DNA of 64,000 bases, taken from positions 3,534,001-3,598,000 of the forward strand of contig NZ_CP046956.1 of the NCBI RefSeq assembly GCF_017792025.1. Direction: 5' to 3'. Positions 54,189 through 63,638 of this stretch are shown in pieces (position 1 is the stretch's first letter; every line of letters begins with the position of its first letter). Source of the stretch: Sediminibacillus dalangtanensis (GTDB taxonomy: Bacteria > Bacillota > Bacilli > Bacillales > Amphibacillaceae). The notes below the pieces were generated by a model, which was not told the DNA's origin, made no database searches, and saw only the letters and a program-made list of their open reading frames with translations. The position numbers and the translations under genes are program-made.

Positions 54189-56507
54189 CTATTCGGTCGC
54201 TTCCGCTTTTGGGTTAGGATCGATGACTAGGTCTTTTTCGGCTCTCAAGGTGTACTTCTCTCCGTTTACGCATATCGGTAGATCTGGACCTTCGAGCAAG
54301 TGAAGAACCAATTTGTTCACTTCTCTGTCCACCTTGATTACTTGATGGTTGTATTGCACGTGGAACGAATAGCTTTCCCATTCATCTGGCAGCTGTGGCG
54401 CCATATGCAATCCGTCTTCTTTGATCCGCAAACCAGCAAACCCAAAGACGATCGCCATCCAGGTACCGCCCATGTTAGCCATATGCAAACCATCCTTCGT
54501 ATTGCCTTTTGTGTTATCCAGATCCAGGCGGGCTGTTTCAATAAAATAATCATATGCCTTTTCCATATATCCCAGCTTGGAGGCCATGATACTGAACACA
54601 CATGAAGATAGCGACGAATCATGAGTAGTGATTTTTTCATAGTAATCATACGTGTTCTCCAGCGTGCTGTACTGTTGTTCGTCCTCCAGTAAAAAATGGG
54701 CCAGAATCGTATCGGCTTGTTTACATACTTGGTATCTGTACAAGGTCAACGGATGATAATGAAGCAGCAACGGCTTTTCTTCATCAGGTGTTTCCGAGAG
54801 ATCCCACTTCTTTTTATGAAGAAACGAGTCATCCTGCGGATTGATATCCAACTCAGGATCATAAGGCAGGTACATATTCTCTGCCGCCCGCTTCCAAGCT
54901 TCTACTTCCTCTTCCACAAAGCCGATCTGATCAAATAGCTGTTCCGCAAGCCGCTCATCCCATTTTGGCAGCCGTTCCACAATTTTTGCGGCCCAGAGCA
55001 GATTATGCTTAGCCATTACATTCGTGTAATAGTTGTTATTTACCAGACAAGTATACTCATCGGGACCCGTCACCTCATCAATCGCAAAACTTCCATCTCG
55101 TCTAAAATGCCCGGTATCCATCCATAGCCTTGCTGTTTCAATCAGCAATTCCGCACCATAATCAAGCATGAACTGTTCATCATGGGTGGCAAAATAATAC
55201 TGAATATAACTATAAGCTATATCCGCACTAATATGATACTGGGCAGAACCCGACGGAAAGTAGGAAGAGCATTCTTCGCCTGTTATCGTCCGCCACGGAA
55301 ACAGAGCACCCTGCCGATGTCCAAGTGTTCGTGCCCATTGCCTTGCGTGTTCAAGGATCGAGTAACGATAAATGAGCAGCTGTTTGGCCAATTCTGGATT
55401 GGTCATCAGGAAGACAGGAAACAAGTAGATTTCCGTATCCCAGAAATAATGGCCTTCATAGCCTTCACCGGACAGTCCCTTGGCAGAAATGTTACTGAAT
55501 TTATCGCGTCCTGACGATTGCAATAGATGGAACAAGTTAAACCGGATACCTTCCTGCAGCTTGGCCTCGCCTTGAATCTCTACGTCACTTCGCTCCCAGA
55601 AGAGCTTCAGGTAATCCTCCTGCGAACGCAGCAAGGTTTCAAACTCTACATCCAGCAGACGGTAGTAAATACTTTTGGCCCGTTCTTTCAGGTCATCTCC
55701 GTGCCTCAATGTATCAACATAAATATTTTGCTTAATGATTTCTACGGCATCTGTTTTCTTTTTATCAAACGTGTACGAGAAGTAAATTTTTTGTTCGTCG
55801 TGTTCAATATCCGGCTCAATATCGTTATTGTTTGGGAGATAGTGACTCGTATGGCAACCGACCTGCAATCCGGAAGTTTCCGTTTCACACATGATATAAC
55901 CAGTTTCGTTATGGACATCTATGTCCTTCACAGCCAGGCTCTTCGAATGACCAGCGGCGAGGCGGGGATCATCCATGCTGATGTAATTGGAAATATCGCC
56001 GTCAACCGTTGACATCACCGTCACTTTGTCGTTGAAATTGACCGGGTCGATGATTACTTTGCTAATAAATAGCTCGCGATGGATAAAGGAAACCATGCGC
56101 TGAAAAGTAAGCTTTACCTCCTTGCCACTAGGTGACAGCCAGTGAATCCTTCTTTCTGAATATCCTTTGTCCATATGAAGGGTCCGCGTGTAATCAAGGA
56201 TTTCCCCTTCTGTAATGGCGAACTTTTCCTTGTCGTCCCCAATGTAAATGTCGATGGTCTGTGCGTCGATGACATTGAGCATTTTCTGTTGTGTCGCAGG
56301 AAAACCGTAAAGCTTCTCGCCATATGAAATGTTGATGGTATCATGAAAAGCATTTAAGTACGTTCCGCGAATGGACTCAAACGAAGGGCCATACCCTTCT
56401 TCAAAACTCCCTCTCACACCGAGATAGCCATTTCCTAAAAAGAACAGGCTTTCTTCATTTAAGAGATCGGTATCACGCAAGGAGTGGCTATATATTTTCC
56501 AAGTCAT
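54189..56507 (-). CDS. GH65 alpha-glucoside phosphorylase, not of the maltose type
   Basis: 772-residue glycoside hydrolase family 65 phosphorylase. It splits an alpha-glucobioside with phosphate into beta-glucose 1-phosphate and an acceptor. N-terminal beta-sandwich to about residue 270, linker helices, then the (alpha/alpha)6 barrel. General acid Glu484 sits in GPDEYTCLVNNNYYTN; HYFWDTEIY and THDSSLSSC line the glucose and phosphate sites. Maltose phosphorylases carry HNEWEITFEE in loop 3. This one has SYFPSGSAQYHISADIAY, as in trehalose/kojibiose/nigerose-type enzymes, so maltose is unlikely. It lies 96 bp after malG. No beta-phosphoglucomutase gene is present here. Confidence 0.88.
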   Translation of the reverse strand: MTWKIYSHSLRDTDLLNEESLFFLGNGYLGVRGSFEEGYGPSFESIRGTYLNAFHDTINISYGEKLYGFPATQQKMLNVIDAQTIDIYIGDDKEKFAITEGEILDYTRTLHMDKGYSERRIHWLSPSGKEVKLTFQRMVSFIHRELFISKVIIDPVNFNDKVTVMSTVDGDISNYISMDDPRLAAGHSKSLAVKDIDVHNETGYIMCETETSGLQVGCHTSHYLPNNNDIEPDIEHDEQKIYFSYTFDKKKTDAVEIIKQNIYVDTLRHGDDLKERAKSIYYRLLDVEFETLLRSQEDYLKLFWERSDVEIQGEAKLQEGIRFNLFHLLQSSGRDKFSNISAKGLSGEGYEGHYFWDTEIYLFPVFLMTNPELAKQLLIYRYSILEHARQWARTLGHRQGALFPWRTITGEECSSYFPSGSAQYHISADIAYSYIQYYFATHDEQFMLDYGAELLIETARLWMDTGHFRRDGSFAIDEVTGPDEYTCLVNNNYYTNVMAKHNLLWAAKIVERLPKWDERLAEQLFDQIGFVEEEVEAWKRAAENMYLPYDPELDINPQDDSFLHKKKWDLSETPDEEKPLLLHYHPLTLYRYQVCKQADTILAHFLLEDEQQYSTLENTYDYYEKITTHDSSLSSCVFSIMASKLGYMEKAYDYFIETARLDLDNTKGNTKDGLHMANMGGTWMAIVFGFAGLRIKEDGLHMAPQLPDEWESYSFHVQYNHQVIKVDREVNKLVLHLLEGPDLPICVNGEKYTLRAEKDLVIDPNPKAEATE

Positions 56508-56603
56508 GTGCCTAAACCCTCCTATGCAATAGTAGTGTTTGTTTTGATTACCATATAATAATTCGTCTGTTGTTACAAATTTCCTACTTCATACGGGGTC
56601 ATG

Positions 56604-57452
56604 CTACTCTTTGACCCCGCCCTGTGTGAGTCCATTGACAATCTGTCGTTGGAATAAGAGCACAATCACCAATGTCGGGATCGTCACAAGTATCGTAGCT
56701 GCAGCGACCTGTCCCCAAAGAATTTCAAACTGGGTGCGCAAAAAGGAAATGGCCACCGGAACCGTGTGATATTCCGAATTGGAATTGATGGTAATCGCCA
56801 GCACAAATTCATTCCAAGCGGTAATGAAGGTAATGATTGCAACTGTGAATACGCCAGGTGCCGCCAGCGGGAAGACGATTTTGTACAGCGTCTGGAAAGC
56901 TGAAGCACCATCAATTCGGGCAGACTCTTCCAGAGCCAACGGTATTTGGTTGAAATGGGTGACCAATATCCAGACAGCCATCGGCAGGGTGATCGATGAA
57001 TACGGAAGTGTAATCCAATAACTATTCGTCCAACCCAAGTCTATGAATAAGTTATAAATCGGACCGATTACAATCATTTGCGGAAACATAGAAACAGCCA
57101 GTACAATGCCCAGCAGTAGATTTTTCCCTCGAAAATCGAAACGGGAAATCGCATAAGCAGCAAAAGTCGCCACTATTACGATATAAATAGTTGTTACACC
57201 AGAAACAATCAAACTATTACCGATTGCCCGCATGATCCCTTTTTCCATAATTACATCAGCGTAGTGTTGCATGGTCGGATTATCCGGAATGATAGAAAAC
57301 GGATTGTTGCCGTAAATTTCACCCGTCTGTTTAAAGGAGGTGATCAATATCCAAATAAACGGAAAAACGATAATTACCAAGTAAAAAATAAGCATTATCC
57401 AAAACGGCAAGCCAAAGCCTTTTTTCTCTGCACCTGCATTATTTGCCATCAT
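56604..57452 (-). CDS. Sugar ABC transporter permease, MalG type
   Basis: 282-residue, six-helix permease of the CUT1 sugar importer family. The coupling motif is EESARIDGASAFQTLYKIVFP and the C-terminal membrane end is QRQIVNGLTQGGVKE, the usual MalG/GanQ ending. ATG with AAAGGAGGG. It follows the MalF-type gene by 11 bp. With the binding protein it forms an importer whose ATPase (MsmX-like, shared in Bacillus) is not encoded nearby. Confidence 0.93.
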   Translation of the reverse strand: MMANNAGAEKKGFGLPFWIMLIFYLVIIVFPFIWILITSFKQTGEIYGNNPFSIIPDNPTMQHYADVIMEKGIMRAIGNSLIVSGVTTIYIVIVATFAAYAISRFDFRGKNLLLGIVLAVSMFPQMIVIGPIYNLFIDLGWTNSYWITLPYSSITLPMAVWILVTHFNQIPLALEESARIDGASAFQTLYKIVFPLAAPGVFTVAIITFITAWNEFVLAITINSNSEYHTVPVAISFLRTQFEILWGQVAAATILVTIPTLVIVLLFQRQIVNGLTQGGVKE

Positions 57453-57463
57453 GCTTCCCTCCT

Positions 57464-58678
57464 TTAATTTCTATCCATGATGTTCGTTCCAAGGAACTTG
57501 ACATAAATAGTGGAAATGATCGCGACGCACACGAACATAATCATGACGACGACAGATCCATATCCAAAATTCGTCTGGCCGAACATCACTTTATACGAGT
57601 AAACCGATAATGTTTCAGTTGACCCGCCCGGACCACCACCGGTCAAAACGTAGATCAAATCGAAAATACGGAATGCATCCAGTGTCCGGAAAAGTAAAGC
57701 GACGAGAATCGATGGCTTCAATAATGGCAAGGTGATACGGAAGAAATCCTGGACCCTGTTAGCTCCGTCGATCGATGATGCCTCATATAAGGAACTCGGG
57801 ATATTTTGCAGGCCGGCCAAGAGCAAAATGGCCATGTAAGGAGTGGTTTTCCAAACGTCAGCCAAGATTGCTGCAGTCATCGCCCCTGCTCCTGTCTGCA
57901 TTAGGTCCGTCGGTTCATCAAGCAACCCAATATTGGAAAAAATTTCGGCCACGACACCGGCACTGCCATCGTACAGATAGCTCCACATCAAGGCAGCAAC
58001 CGCAGTCGGAATTGCCCAAGGGATCAAAGAAGTTGTCCGGATGAACCCTTTCCCTCGAATTCCCTGGTTCATGACCATAGCCATTCCGAGTCCAAGAACC
58101 AATTCCAGTGCGACACTGGCAAAGGTGAAAACAAGGGTATGCTGGAGTGCATCTAGCACAAAGTGATCCTGTAAGGCCCGTTTATACCCTTGCAGGCCGA
58201 TAAAATTGGACTCTATCATACTGTTCTTGATATCTTCTACGAGCAGCGGCAGGTTCTCCTCCTGCTGCAATTCATAGTTATCGGCCAATGTCTGGACGGT
58301 AGCATCGGCGTTCTCATAAGCAGCCTCTATTTGTTCCTTTTGCTCGCTGCTGATCGTGATAACGCCATCTTCATTTTCAAATTCCTTGTCCAGATTGTTT
58401 AATTGGTCGATAACTTCCTGTGCACTAGCCTTATCTTCTTCATCTGTGATTGTTTCCATGTCCTGAGAAATGAAGCGATCGACATACAAGGATGTTTCCT
58501 TATATAAGTCGACGTTAAACCGTTCATTTAAATAAAGTCCTGATTTGGTACGATCATTCAACTGAAAGTCGAAGAAACTGTACGTAAAGGACTGGAGGAC
58601 TGGCCACAGGGAGAAGATACCGATTAGCAATAGAATAGGAACAATAAATAAAAATTCACGAAAACCCATTTTTCTCAT
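57464..58678 (-). CDS. Sugar ABC transporter permease, MalF type, with an extracellular insert
   Basis: 404 residues, about 100 more than usual CUT1 MalF-type permeases. Helix 1 (FIVPILLLIGIFSLWPVLQS) is followed by a hydrophilic region (about residues 45-175). It is rich in Asp/Glu/Gln with coiled-coil character (SAQEVIDQLNNLDKEFENED, SSEQKEQIEAAYENADATVQ) before helix 2. This position corresponds to the P2 loop of E. coli MalF, which contacts the binding protein. The coupling motif is EASSIDGANRVQDFFRITLP. ATG with GGGAGG. A partial terminator separates it from the upstream binding-protein gene. Confidence 0.92.
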   Translation of the reverse strand: MRKMGFREFLFIVPILLLIGIFSLWPVLQSFTYSFFDFQLNDRTKSGLYLNERFNVDLYKETSLYVDRFISQDMETITDEEDKASAQEVIDQLNNLDKEFENEDGVITISSEQKEQIEAAYENADATVQTLADNYELQQEENLPLLVEDIKNSMIESNFIGLQGYKRALQDHFVLDALQHTLVFTFASVALELVLGLGMAMVMNQGIRGKGFIRTTSLIPWAIPTAVAALMWSYLYDGSAGVVAEIFSNIGLLDEPTDLMQTGAGAMTAAILADVWKTTPYMAILLLAGLQNIPSSLYEASSIDGANRVQDFFRITLPLLKPSILVALLFRTLDAFRIFDLIYVLTGGGPGGSTETLSVYSYKVMFGQTNFGYGSVVVMIMFVCVAIISTIYVKFLGTNIMDRN

Positions 58679-58742
58679 AAGGCTCTGTACCTCCCGACTC
58701 TTGTTATAAAGTGGTTTTTCCTGGTTATAACAGTGAAAGTGG

Positions 58743-58770
58743 AAAAGGGCCCTTACGAAAGAGCCCTTTT
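58743..58770 (-). terminator. Hairpin between binding-protein and permease genes
   Basis: 8-bp arms AAAAGGGC / GCCCTTTT, 25 bp after the binding-protein stop. Such hairpins commonly reduce read-through, so more binding protein than permease is made. Confidence 0.7.
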
Positions 58771-58794
58771 ATTCCACCTGTATTTTTATGCTCC

Positions 58795-60081
58795 TTATTC
58801 TTCTTCGCTAGTGGCATCCTCGATTGTTTGAACAGCATTGTCCAGGTCTTCGCCGGAGCTCAAGTATTTATGAACAGCAACCTGAATCTCGTTTGAGATT
58901 TCGGAATAATCTGCTGAGACCGGACGCGCAATGGTGCTTTGAAGTGCATTTTGGAATCCTTCCATGTTTAGCAGTTCATTGGAATCCAGTACTTCCTGGT
59001 CTTCAAGCAATGGATTGTATCCAGGCAGATAGCTTCCTTCTGTGGATAGAATCTTCTGTCCATCCGGTCCTGCCAGGAATTGAATAAACTCCCAAGCCCC
59101 CTCTTTCACATCGGAGTTCGCGTTGATTCCCAGCAACCATCCGCCGACAGACCCGCCATTCGGCAGCGGTGCAGCTTCGACATTCTCTACGTCGACTGTC
59201 GCCCCGCTTTCTTCCGGATTTTTAAGTCGGCCATAGATATACGGCCAGTTCCGTTCAAAAACGGCATTGCCATTTTCAAAGGCAGTGGATGCTTCTCCCT
59301 CTGCATAATTCAGAATGTCATCAGGTGTCCAGTCAGCCGTCGTGAAGTCATACATCGTCTGCAAGCCTGATTCAACATCTTCAAATTGGTTGGTAAATTC
59401 ATTGGCATTCACTGTCAGACCTTCATATTGCTTGGACTGGTAAACAAACCCGTTACTGATGTCATTTTCTGACGCGTAACGCTCAGCCATTTCCCCAAGC
59501 TCTTCATAAGTATAATCGCCGGAAATCAACTTCTCCGCATCCTCACCCGAAACAATATCACTCCGGAAGAACAGCAAACCTACATCCGGGAAGTACGGAA
59601 GGGTGTATTGTTTCCCTTTGTAATTACCGGATTTCATCGATCCTGCATTGAAATCATCGATTTTCAGACCTGCATCATCCATCATCATATCGATGGGCTC
59701 CAAATATCCAGCCCCGGCAAATTCTCCAGCCCAGACCACATCGAGCGACAGCACATCATATTCTCCCGCTTCGCTGGATAAGGAAGTAAGTAATTGATCA
59801 TGCATTTGCGCAGAGTCATTGGTCATCTGTGTCCATTCCACTTTATATTGATCCTGACTATTGTTAAATTCTTCAATTGCCGCTTTGGTTGCCGGTGTAT
59901 CATCACTTTGTGCAGCAAACGTGATGGTGGTTACATCACCACTTGATTCGCTGTCGGAACCTTCCGTTTCACCGGACGTTTCCTCTCCGCTTTCCTGACT
60001 GGATTCTTCGTCTCCCCCGCATGCAGCCAGCACAAGCGCCATGAGTGTAATAGCAAATAAAAATGACAGCCACTTTTTCAT
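58795..60081 (-). CDS. Sugar-binding lipoprotein of the ABC importer
   Basis: 428-residue extracellular solute-binding protein, family 1 (MalE-like). It has a lipoprotein signal peptide with lipobox LAAC (Cys21), then a Ser/Glu/Gly-rich acidic linker. The mature domain has TTITFAAQSDDTPATKAAIE, WAGEFAGAGYLEPID, GKQYTLPYFPDVGLLFFRSD and AWEFIQFLAGPDGQ, typical of CUT1 binding proteins. ATG with AAGGAGG. First gene of the importer-phosphorylase operon, preceded by a cre site and divergent from the AraC regulator. Confidence 0.94.
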   Translation of the reverse strand: MKKWLSFLFAITLMALVLAACGGDEESSQESGEETSGETEGSDSESSGDVTTITFAAQSDDTPATKAAIEEFNNSQDQYKVEWTQMTNDSAQMHDQLLTSLSSEAGEYDVLSLDVVWAGEFAGAGYLEPIDMMMDDAGLKIDDFNAGSMKSGNYKGKQYTLPYFPDVGLLFFRSDIVSGEDAEKLISGDYTYEELGEMAERYASENDISNGFVYQSKQYEGLTVNANEFTNQFEDVESGLQTMYDFTTADWTPDDILNYAEGEASTAFENGNAVFERNWPYIYGRLKNPEESGATVDVENVEAAPLPNGGSVGGWLLGINANSDVKEGAWEFIQFLAGPDGQKILSTEGSYLPGYNPLLEDQEVLDSNELLNMEGFQNALQSTIARPVSADYSEISNEIQVAVHKYLSSGEDLDNAVQTIEDATSEEE

Positions 60082-60134
60082 ATTGATTGACCTCCTTGTT
60101 ATTTATATATATTTAACTATAATTGATTGTATAA

Positions 60135-60148
60135 CGATAGCGCTTTCA
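60135..60148 (-). promoter_or_regulatory. cre site upstream of the sugar operon
   Basis: TGAAAGCGCTATCG on the minus strand matches TGNNANCGNTNNCA at all but the last position. About 55 bp before the binding-protein ATG, in the region where the promoter should lie, so CcpA repression by glucose is likely. Confidence 0.65.
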
Positions 60149-60207
60149 ATGAATACTAAAATTTTTAGATTGTTATTAAATTTTTAGATAGAAATGGAGA
60201 GAAGGCC

Positions 60208-60945
60208 ATGGACCATTCGACCCAGAACCCGGTGATTACCAAATATCTGACAATGAAATTGGAAAACAGGAACAATGAATACTATCACCCTTCCTTTCTG
60301 CTGGAAAGTCAGCTGCTTACAGCTGTAGCCCAGGGAGATATCGAAAAAGCCACCCACATCATGCAAAGCATCAATAAAGATCGACGCCCCATACTTGCCC
60401 ACACCCCGCATCGATCCATGAAAAACTCGTTGATATGCTCCTGTACGCTATTGACCAGGGCGATCATCAACGGCGGAGTTGATCCGGAAACAGCTTTCAC
60501 GCTCAGCGATGCCTATATACTGGAAATAGAACGCCTGGATAATCTACAAGCGCTCGACCAGTTGGAATATGTAATGCTGTCCCATTTCATCCAAACCGTT
60601 AACACAGAAAAAAAACTGCCGTACGGGAAAGTGGTGAACCGGGCTATTACGTATATCCAATACCACATTCTTCAAGATTTAAACTTGGATTTGATCAGCA
60701 AATTCTGCTTTGTCCATCCAAGTTACCTGTCCCATCTTTTCAAAAAAGAAGTCGGCATTTCAATAGTGAAATACATCAATAAGAAGCGGATTACGGAGGC
60801 AAAATATTACCTGCTCCATACCACGAGCTCCATCTCGGAAATTGCCCTGCTGTTCAAATTCTGCAATCAAAGCTATTTTTCTTCCCAGTTCAAACTTTAT
60901 GAAGGCGTCACTCCCCGGGAATTCCGCAATCTTCACATGGAGTAA
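60208..60945 (+). CDS. AraC-family transcriptional regulator of the sugar operon
   Basis: 245 residues. The C-terminal AraC/XylS DNA-binding domain (about 140-245) has two HTH motifs: LISKFCFVHPSYLSHLFKKEVG, then SSISEIALLFKFCNQSYFSS with the family end EGVTPREFRN. The N-terminal 135 residues are helical and contain no recognisable sugar-binding cupin. Divergent from the binding-protein gene with about 125 bp between the starts, so it probably activates the importer-GH65 operon. ATG with GGAGAGAAGG. Confidence 0.88.
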   Translation: MDHSTQNPVITKYLTMKLENRNNEYYHPSFLLESQLLTAVAQGDIEKATHIMQSINKDRRPILAHTPHRSMKNSLICSCTLLTRAIINGGVDPETAFTLSDAYILEIERLDNLQALDQLEYVMLSHFIQTVNTEKKLPYGKVVNRAITYIQYHILQDLNLDLISKFCFVHPSYLSHLFKKEVGISIVKYINKKRITEAKYYLLHTTSSISEIALLFKFCNQSYFSSQFKLYEGVTPREFRNLHME

Positions 60946-61027
60946 ATCTGAGGTTATACAACGGTTTATTTAGGATATAAATTAGCATAAACCGTTTTCC
61001 CGCATTGTAATTGGAAAGGAGATTTAT

Positions 61028-61897
61028 GTGGAACAACTAATCAAAGAGAAGTTGGCTGCTATCGGCGACTCGTCAACCGTAAACACCATACGTCAGGTAG
61101 GCGGAGGTGATATCAACCAGGCATACTATGTGCGTACACAGGAACGGGAGTACTTTATCAAGGGGAACAACAATATCCCCCCGCACTTTTTCCGTGTTGA
61201 AGCAAAAGGCCTTCGCTCCATTAAAGAAACGAATACAGTAGCCGTGCCGGAGGTGCTTGATTACGATGAACCGGAAAAAGGGAAGACCGGTCTGCTTGTG
61301 ATGGACTGGATTGCAGGAAACCCCTCCAGGAAGACGACAGAACAGCTTGGCAGAAAGGTTGCGGCAATGCACCAGCATCAGAACAGCCAACATGGATTTT
61401 CCGAAGACACGTTTATCGGGACGCTGCCACAGCCTAATGGATTGTATGATAATTGGCTCACTTACTACCGTGAGCAACGGCTAGAGCCACAGTTCCATAC
61501 CGCTGTCTCGCAAGGCAATATGCCGGAAACACGCCGAAAACGGATGGCCATCCTTCTCGACAGGCTGGATAACTTGATTCCCGCATCGGTTTCCGCATCC
61601 CTGCTGCATGGTGATTTATGGGGCGGGAACTGGCTGCCCGGTCCGGATGGCGAGCCTTTTTTAATCGATCCTTCTGTGCTTTATGGTGACCGGCTGTTTG
61701 AACTCGCTTTTACCGAAGTATTCGGAGGGTTCCCCGATGATTTTTACAAAGCTTATCAGGAATCATCCCCTTTACCGGATTATTATCCCGATGTAAAACC
61801 TTTGTACCAGCTCTATTATTTATTGGTTCATCTGAATATGTTCGGGGAAGCATACGGATCATCAGTCGACCGTGTTTTGAGCGAGTACGTTGGATAA
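61028..61897 (+). CDS. Fructosamine-kinase-like phosphotransferase
   Basis: 289-residue protein of the fructosamine/ketosamine-3-kinase family (APH fold). VGGGDINQAYYV is the nucleotide loop, YFIKGN has the ATP-binding Lys, LLHGDLWGGNWL is the catalytic loop and FLIDPSVLYGDRLFELAFTEVFGGF the metal-binding Asp region. It phosphorylates glycated amines (Amadori products) for deglycation. GTG start with AAAGGAG. About 80 bp after the AraC gene on the same strand, so possibly co-transcribed; a direct link to sugar import is not shown. Confidence 0.88.
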   Translation: MEQLIKEKLAAIGDSSTVNTIRQVGGGDINQAYYVRTQEREYFIKGNNNIPPHFFRVEAKGLRSIKETNTVAVPEVLDYDEPEKGKTGLLVMDWIAGNPSRKTTEQLGRKVAAMHQHQNSQHGFSEDTFIGTLPQPNGLYDNWLTYYREQRLEPQFHTAVSQGNMPETRRKRMAILLDRLDNLIPASVSASLLHGDLWGGNWLPGPDGEPFLIDPSVLYGDRLFELAFTEVFGGFPDDFYKAYQESSPLPDYYPDVKPLYQLYYLLVHLNMFGEAYGSSVDRVLSEYVG

Positions 61898-62042
61898 TGT
61901 AAAAAGTTGTATGTGAAAAATTTGCACAAAACGGTTGGCTAATTAATGATTATGCATTAAAATGAATATTGCTGTATTTTTATACTTATCTTATTAGAAT
62001 TTTATTGAAGAGATAGTTATCATCTCTTCAAGGGAGGACCCT

Positions 62043-63392
62043 ATGAAAAACAAAAATTATACATTGGCTGACCATTTTAAATTTATCATTCCTTCATTGA
62101 TCGGCATTTTCCTTTTTATGACCCCTATCGCTGTCGATGGCGAGGTGACGATTCCGATTGCCATCCTGTCCAACTGGCTGCAGGATTTATTGGCTGATCA
62201 GCTTTCTGCGATTATGACGATCATCATTTCCATTACAGCGATTGCCAGTCTGATAGTGAAACTGGCCGGAAAGCAAGTGCTTAATGGCTATCCTTTTTTT
62301 CAGCAGCTATTCCATGTCAGCTGGTTTTGGCTGATAACCCGGATTGCGGCAATGGTTTTCGCCATCATGGTTTATTTCGAATTAGGCCATGAGGCGATTT
62401 ATTCTGCAGATACCGGCGCTTTTATTCTCGGAGATTTGCTGCATGTGTTATTTAGCGTATTTTTATTTGCCGGCTTGTTCCTGCCGCTTTTATTGAACTA
62501 TGGACTGCTGGAACTGTTCGGCACGATTCTTTCTAAGGTAATGCGCCCCTTATTCAAACTTCCCGGACGGGCATCTATCGACTCGCTTGCCTCGTGGCTT
62601 GGAGACGGAACGATCGGTGTTTTGCTTACGAGCAAGCAATATGAAGAAGGGTACTATACCAAACGGGAAGCTGCGGTTATCGGTACAACCTTCTCGATCG
62701 TTTCCATCACCTTTACGCTTGTGGTTATAGCCGAAGTGGGGCTGATGGATATGTTCCTTCCTTTCTATGCAACTGTCCTGTTGGCAGGATTTGTGGCTGC
62801 TTTAATTATGCCGCGGATTCCGCCGCTTTCGCGCAAAGCGGATACGTATGCAGACGACAGCAGCCAAATGAAAGACGAAGGGATTCCGGAAGGTCAGAAC
62901 ATCTTTACTTGGGGATACCGGCAGGCGGTCAACCGCGGCGGTCAGGAAACAAGCGTGTTGAAATTTTTTAAACAGGGTGCCCAAAACGCACTGGATATGT
63001 GGATGGGTGTTGCTCCTGTTGTCATGGCGTTCGGTCTTGTCGCCTTGATTCTTGCAGAATACACACCGTTTTTCCAATGGCTTGGTGTTCCGTTTATTCC
63101 GTTATTGGAAATAATGCAGATCCCAAATGCCACGGAGGCTTCCCAAACGATTTTGGTCGGCTTTGCTGATATGTTCCTGCCTGCGATAATCGGAAGCTCG
63201 ATCGAGAGCGAGCTTACCAGGTTCGTGATTGCAGCACTTTCCGTCACCCAGTTGGTTTATATGTCTGAAGTCGGGGGACTGCTGCTTGGTTCCAAGGTAC
63301 CGGTGAAGTTTTATGAGTTGGTGATTATTTTTCTTGAGCGGACCATCATTACCTTGCCGATCATCGTACTGGTAGCCCACCTCATTTTTTAG
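62043..63392 (+). CDS. YjiH-family membrane protein with nucleoside-recognition (Gate) domains
   Basis: 449 residues with about ten membrane helices. It contains the nucleoside-recognition/Gate pattern (MRPLFKLPGRASIDSLASWL, SKQYEEGYYTKREAAVIGTTFS, GFADMFLPAIIGSSIESELT) seen in YjiH and the SpmA/SpmB-related families. Likely a transporter or transport-related protein of unknown substrate. ATG with GGGAGGACC. Single gene; no clear terminator directly after it, and the convergent gene's terminator lies 200 bp further on. Confidence 0.85.
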   Translation: MKNKNYTLADHFKFIIPSLIGIFLFMTPIAVDGEVTIPIAILSNWLQDLLADQLSAIMTIIISITAIASLIVKLAGKQVLNGYPFFQQLFHVSWFWLITRIAAMVFAIMVYFELGHEAIYSADTGAFILGDLLHVLFSVFLFAGLFLPLLLNYGLLELFGTILSKVMRPLFKLPGRASIDSLASWLGDGTIGVLLTSKQYEEGYYTKREAAVIGTTFSIVSITFTLVVIAEVGLMDMFLPFYATVLLAGFVAALIMPRIPPLSRKADTYADDSSQMKDEGIPEGQNIFTWGYRQAVNRGGQETSVLKFFKQGAQNALDMWMGVAPVVMAFGLVALILAEYTPFFQWLGVPFIPLLEIMQIPNATEASQTILVGFADMFLPAIIGSSIESELTRFVIAALSVTQLVYMSEVGGLLLGSKVPVKFYELVIIFLERTIITLPIIVLVAHLIF

Positions 63393-63590
63393 TTCGTCTT
63401 TTCCTCGCTTCCGCATTTCAATTTTCCGCCGGAGCGGGTGCGGTGGTTAAGCAAAGACTCTTTTTCTAATAGCCGTATCACCTATCTCTTTTAGAGAAGT
63501 CTTCAAATTTGCCGGATAAAGCACGACCTCCTAAACAATGATGCTATCATTATTCTTTGTAAGGTTCTAACTTGATAAAAAGGATATCTA

Positions 63591-63628
63591 AAAAAATGAC
63601 CCAGCCTGTTATGCAGGTTGGGTCATTT
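63591..63628 (-). terminator. Terminator of the acyltransferase gene
   Basis: Arms AAATGACCCAGCCTG / CAGGTTGGGTCATTT (one G-T pair) with a four- to five-base loop and a T run on the minus strand; also T-rich on the plus side. Confidence 0.85.
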
Positions 63629-63638
63629 ATCTATGTCA

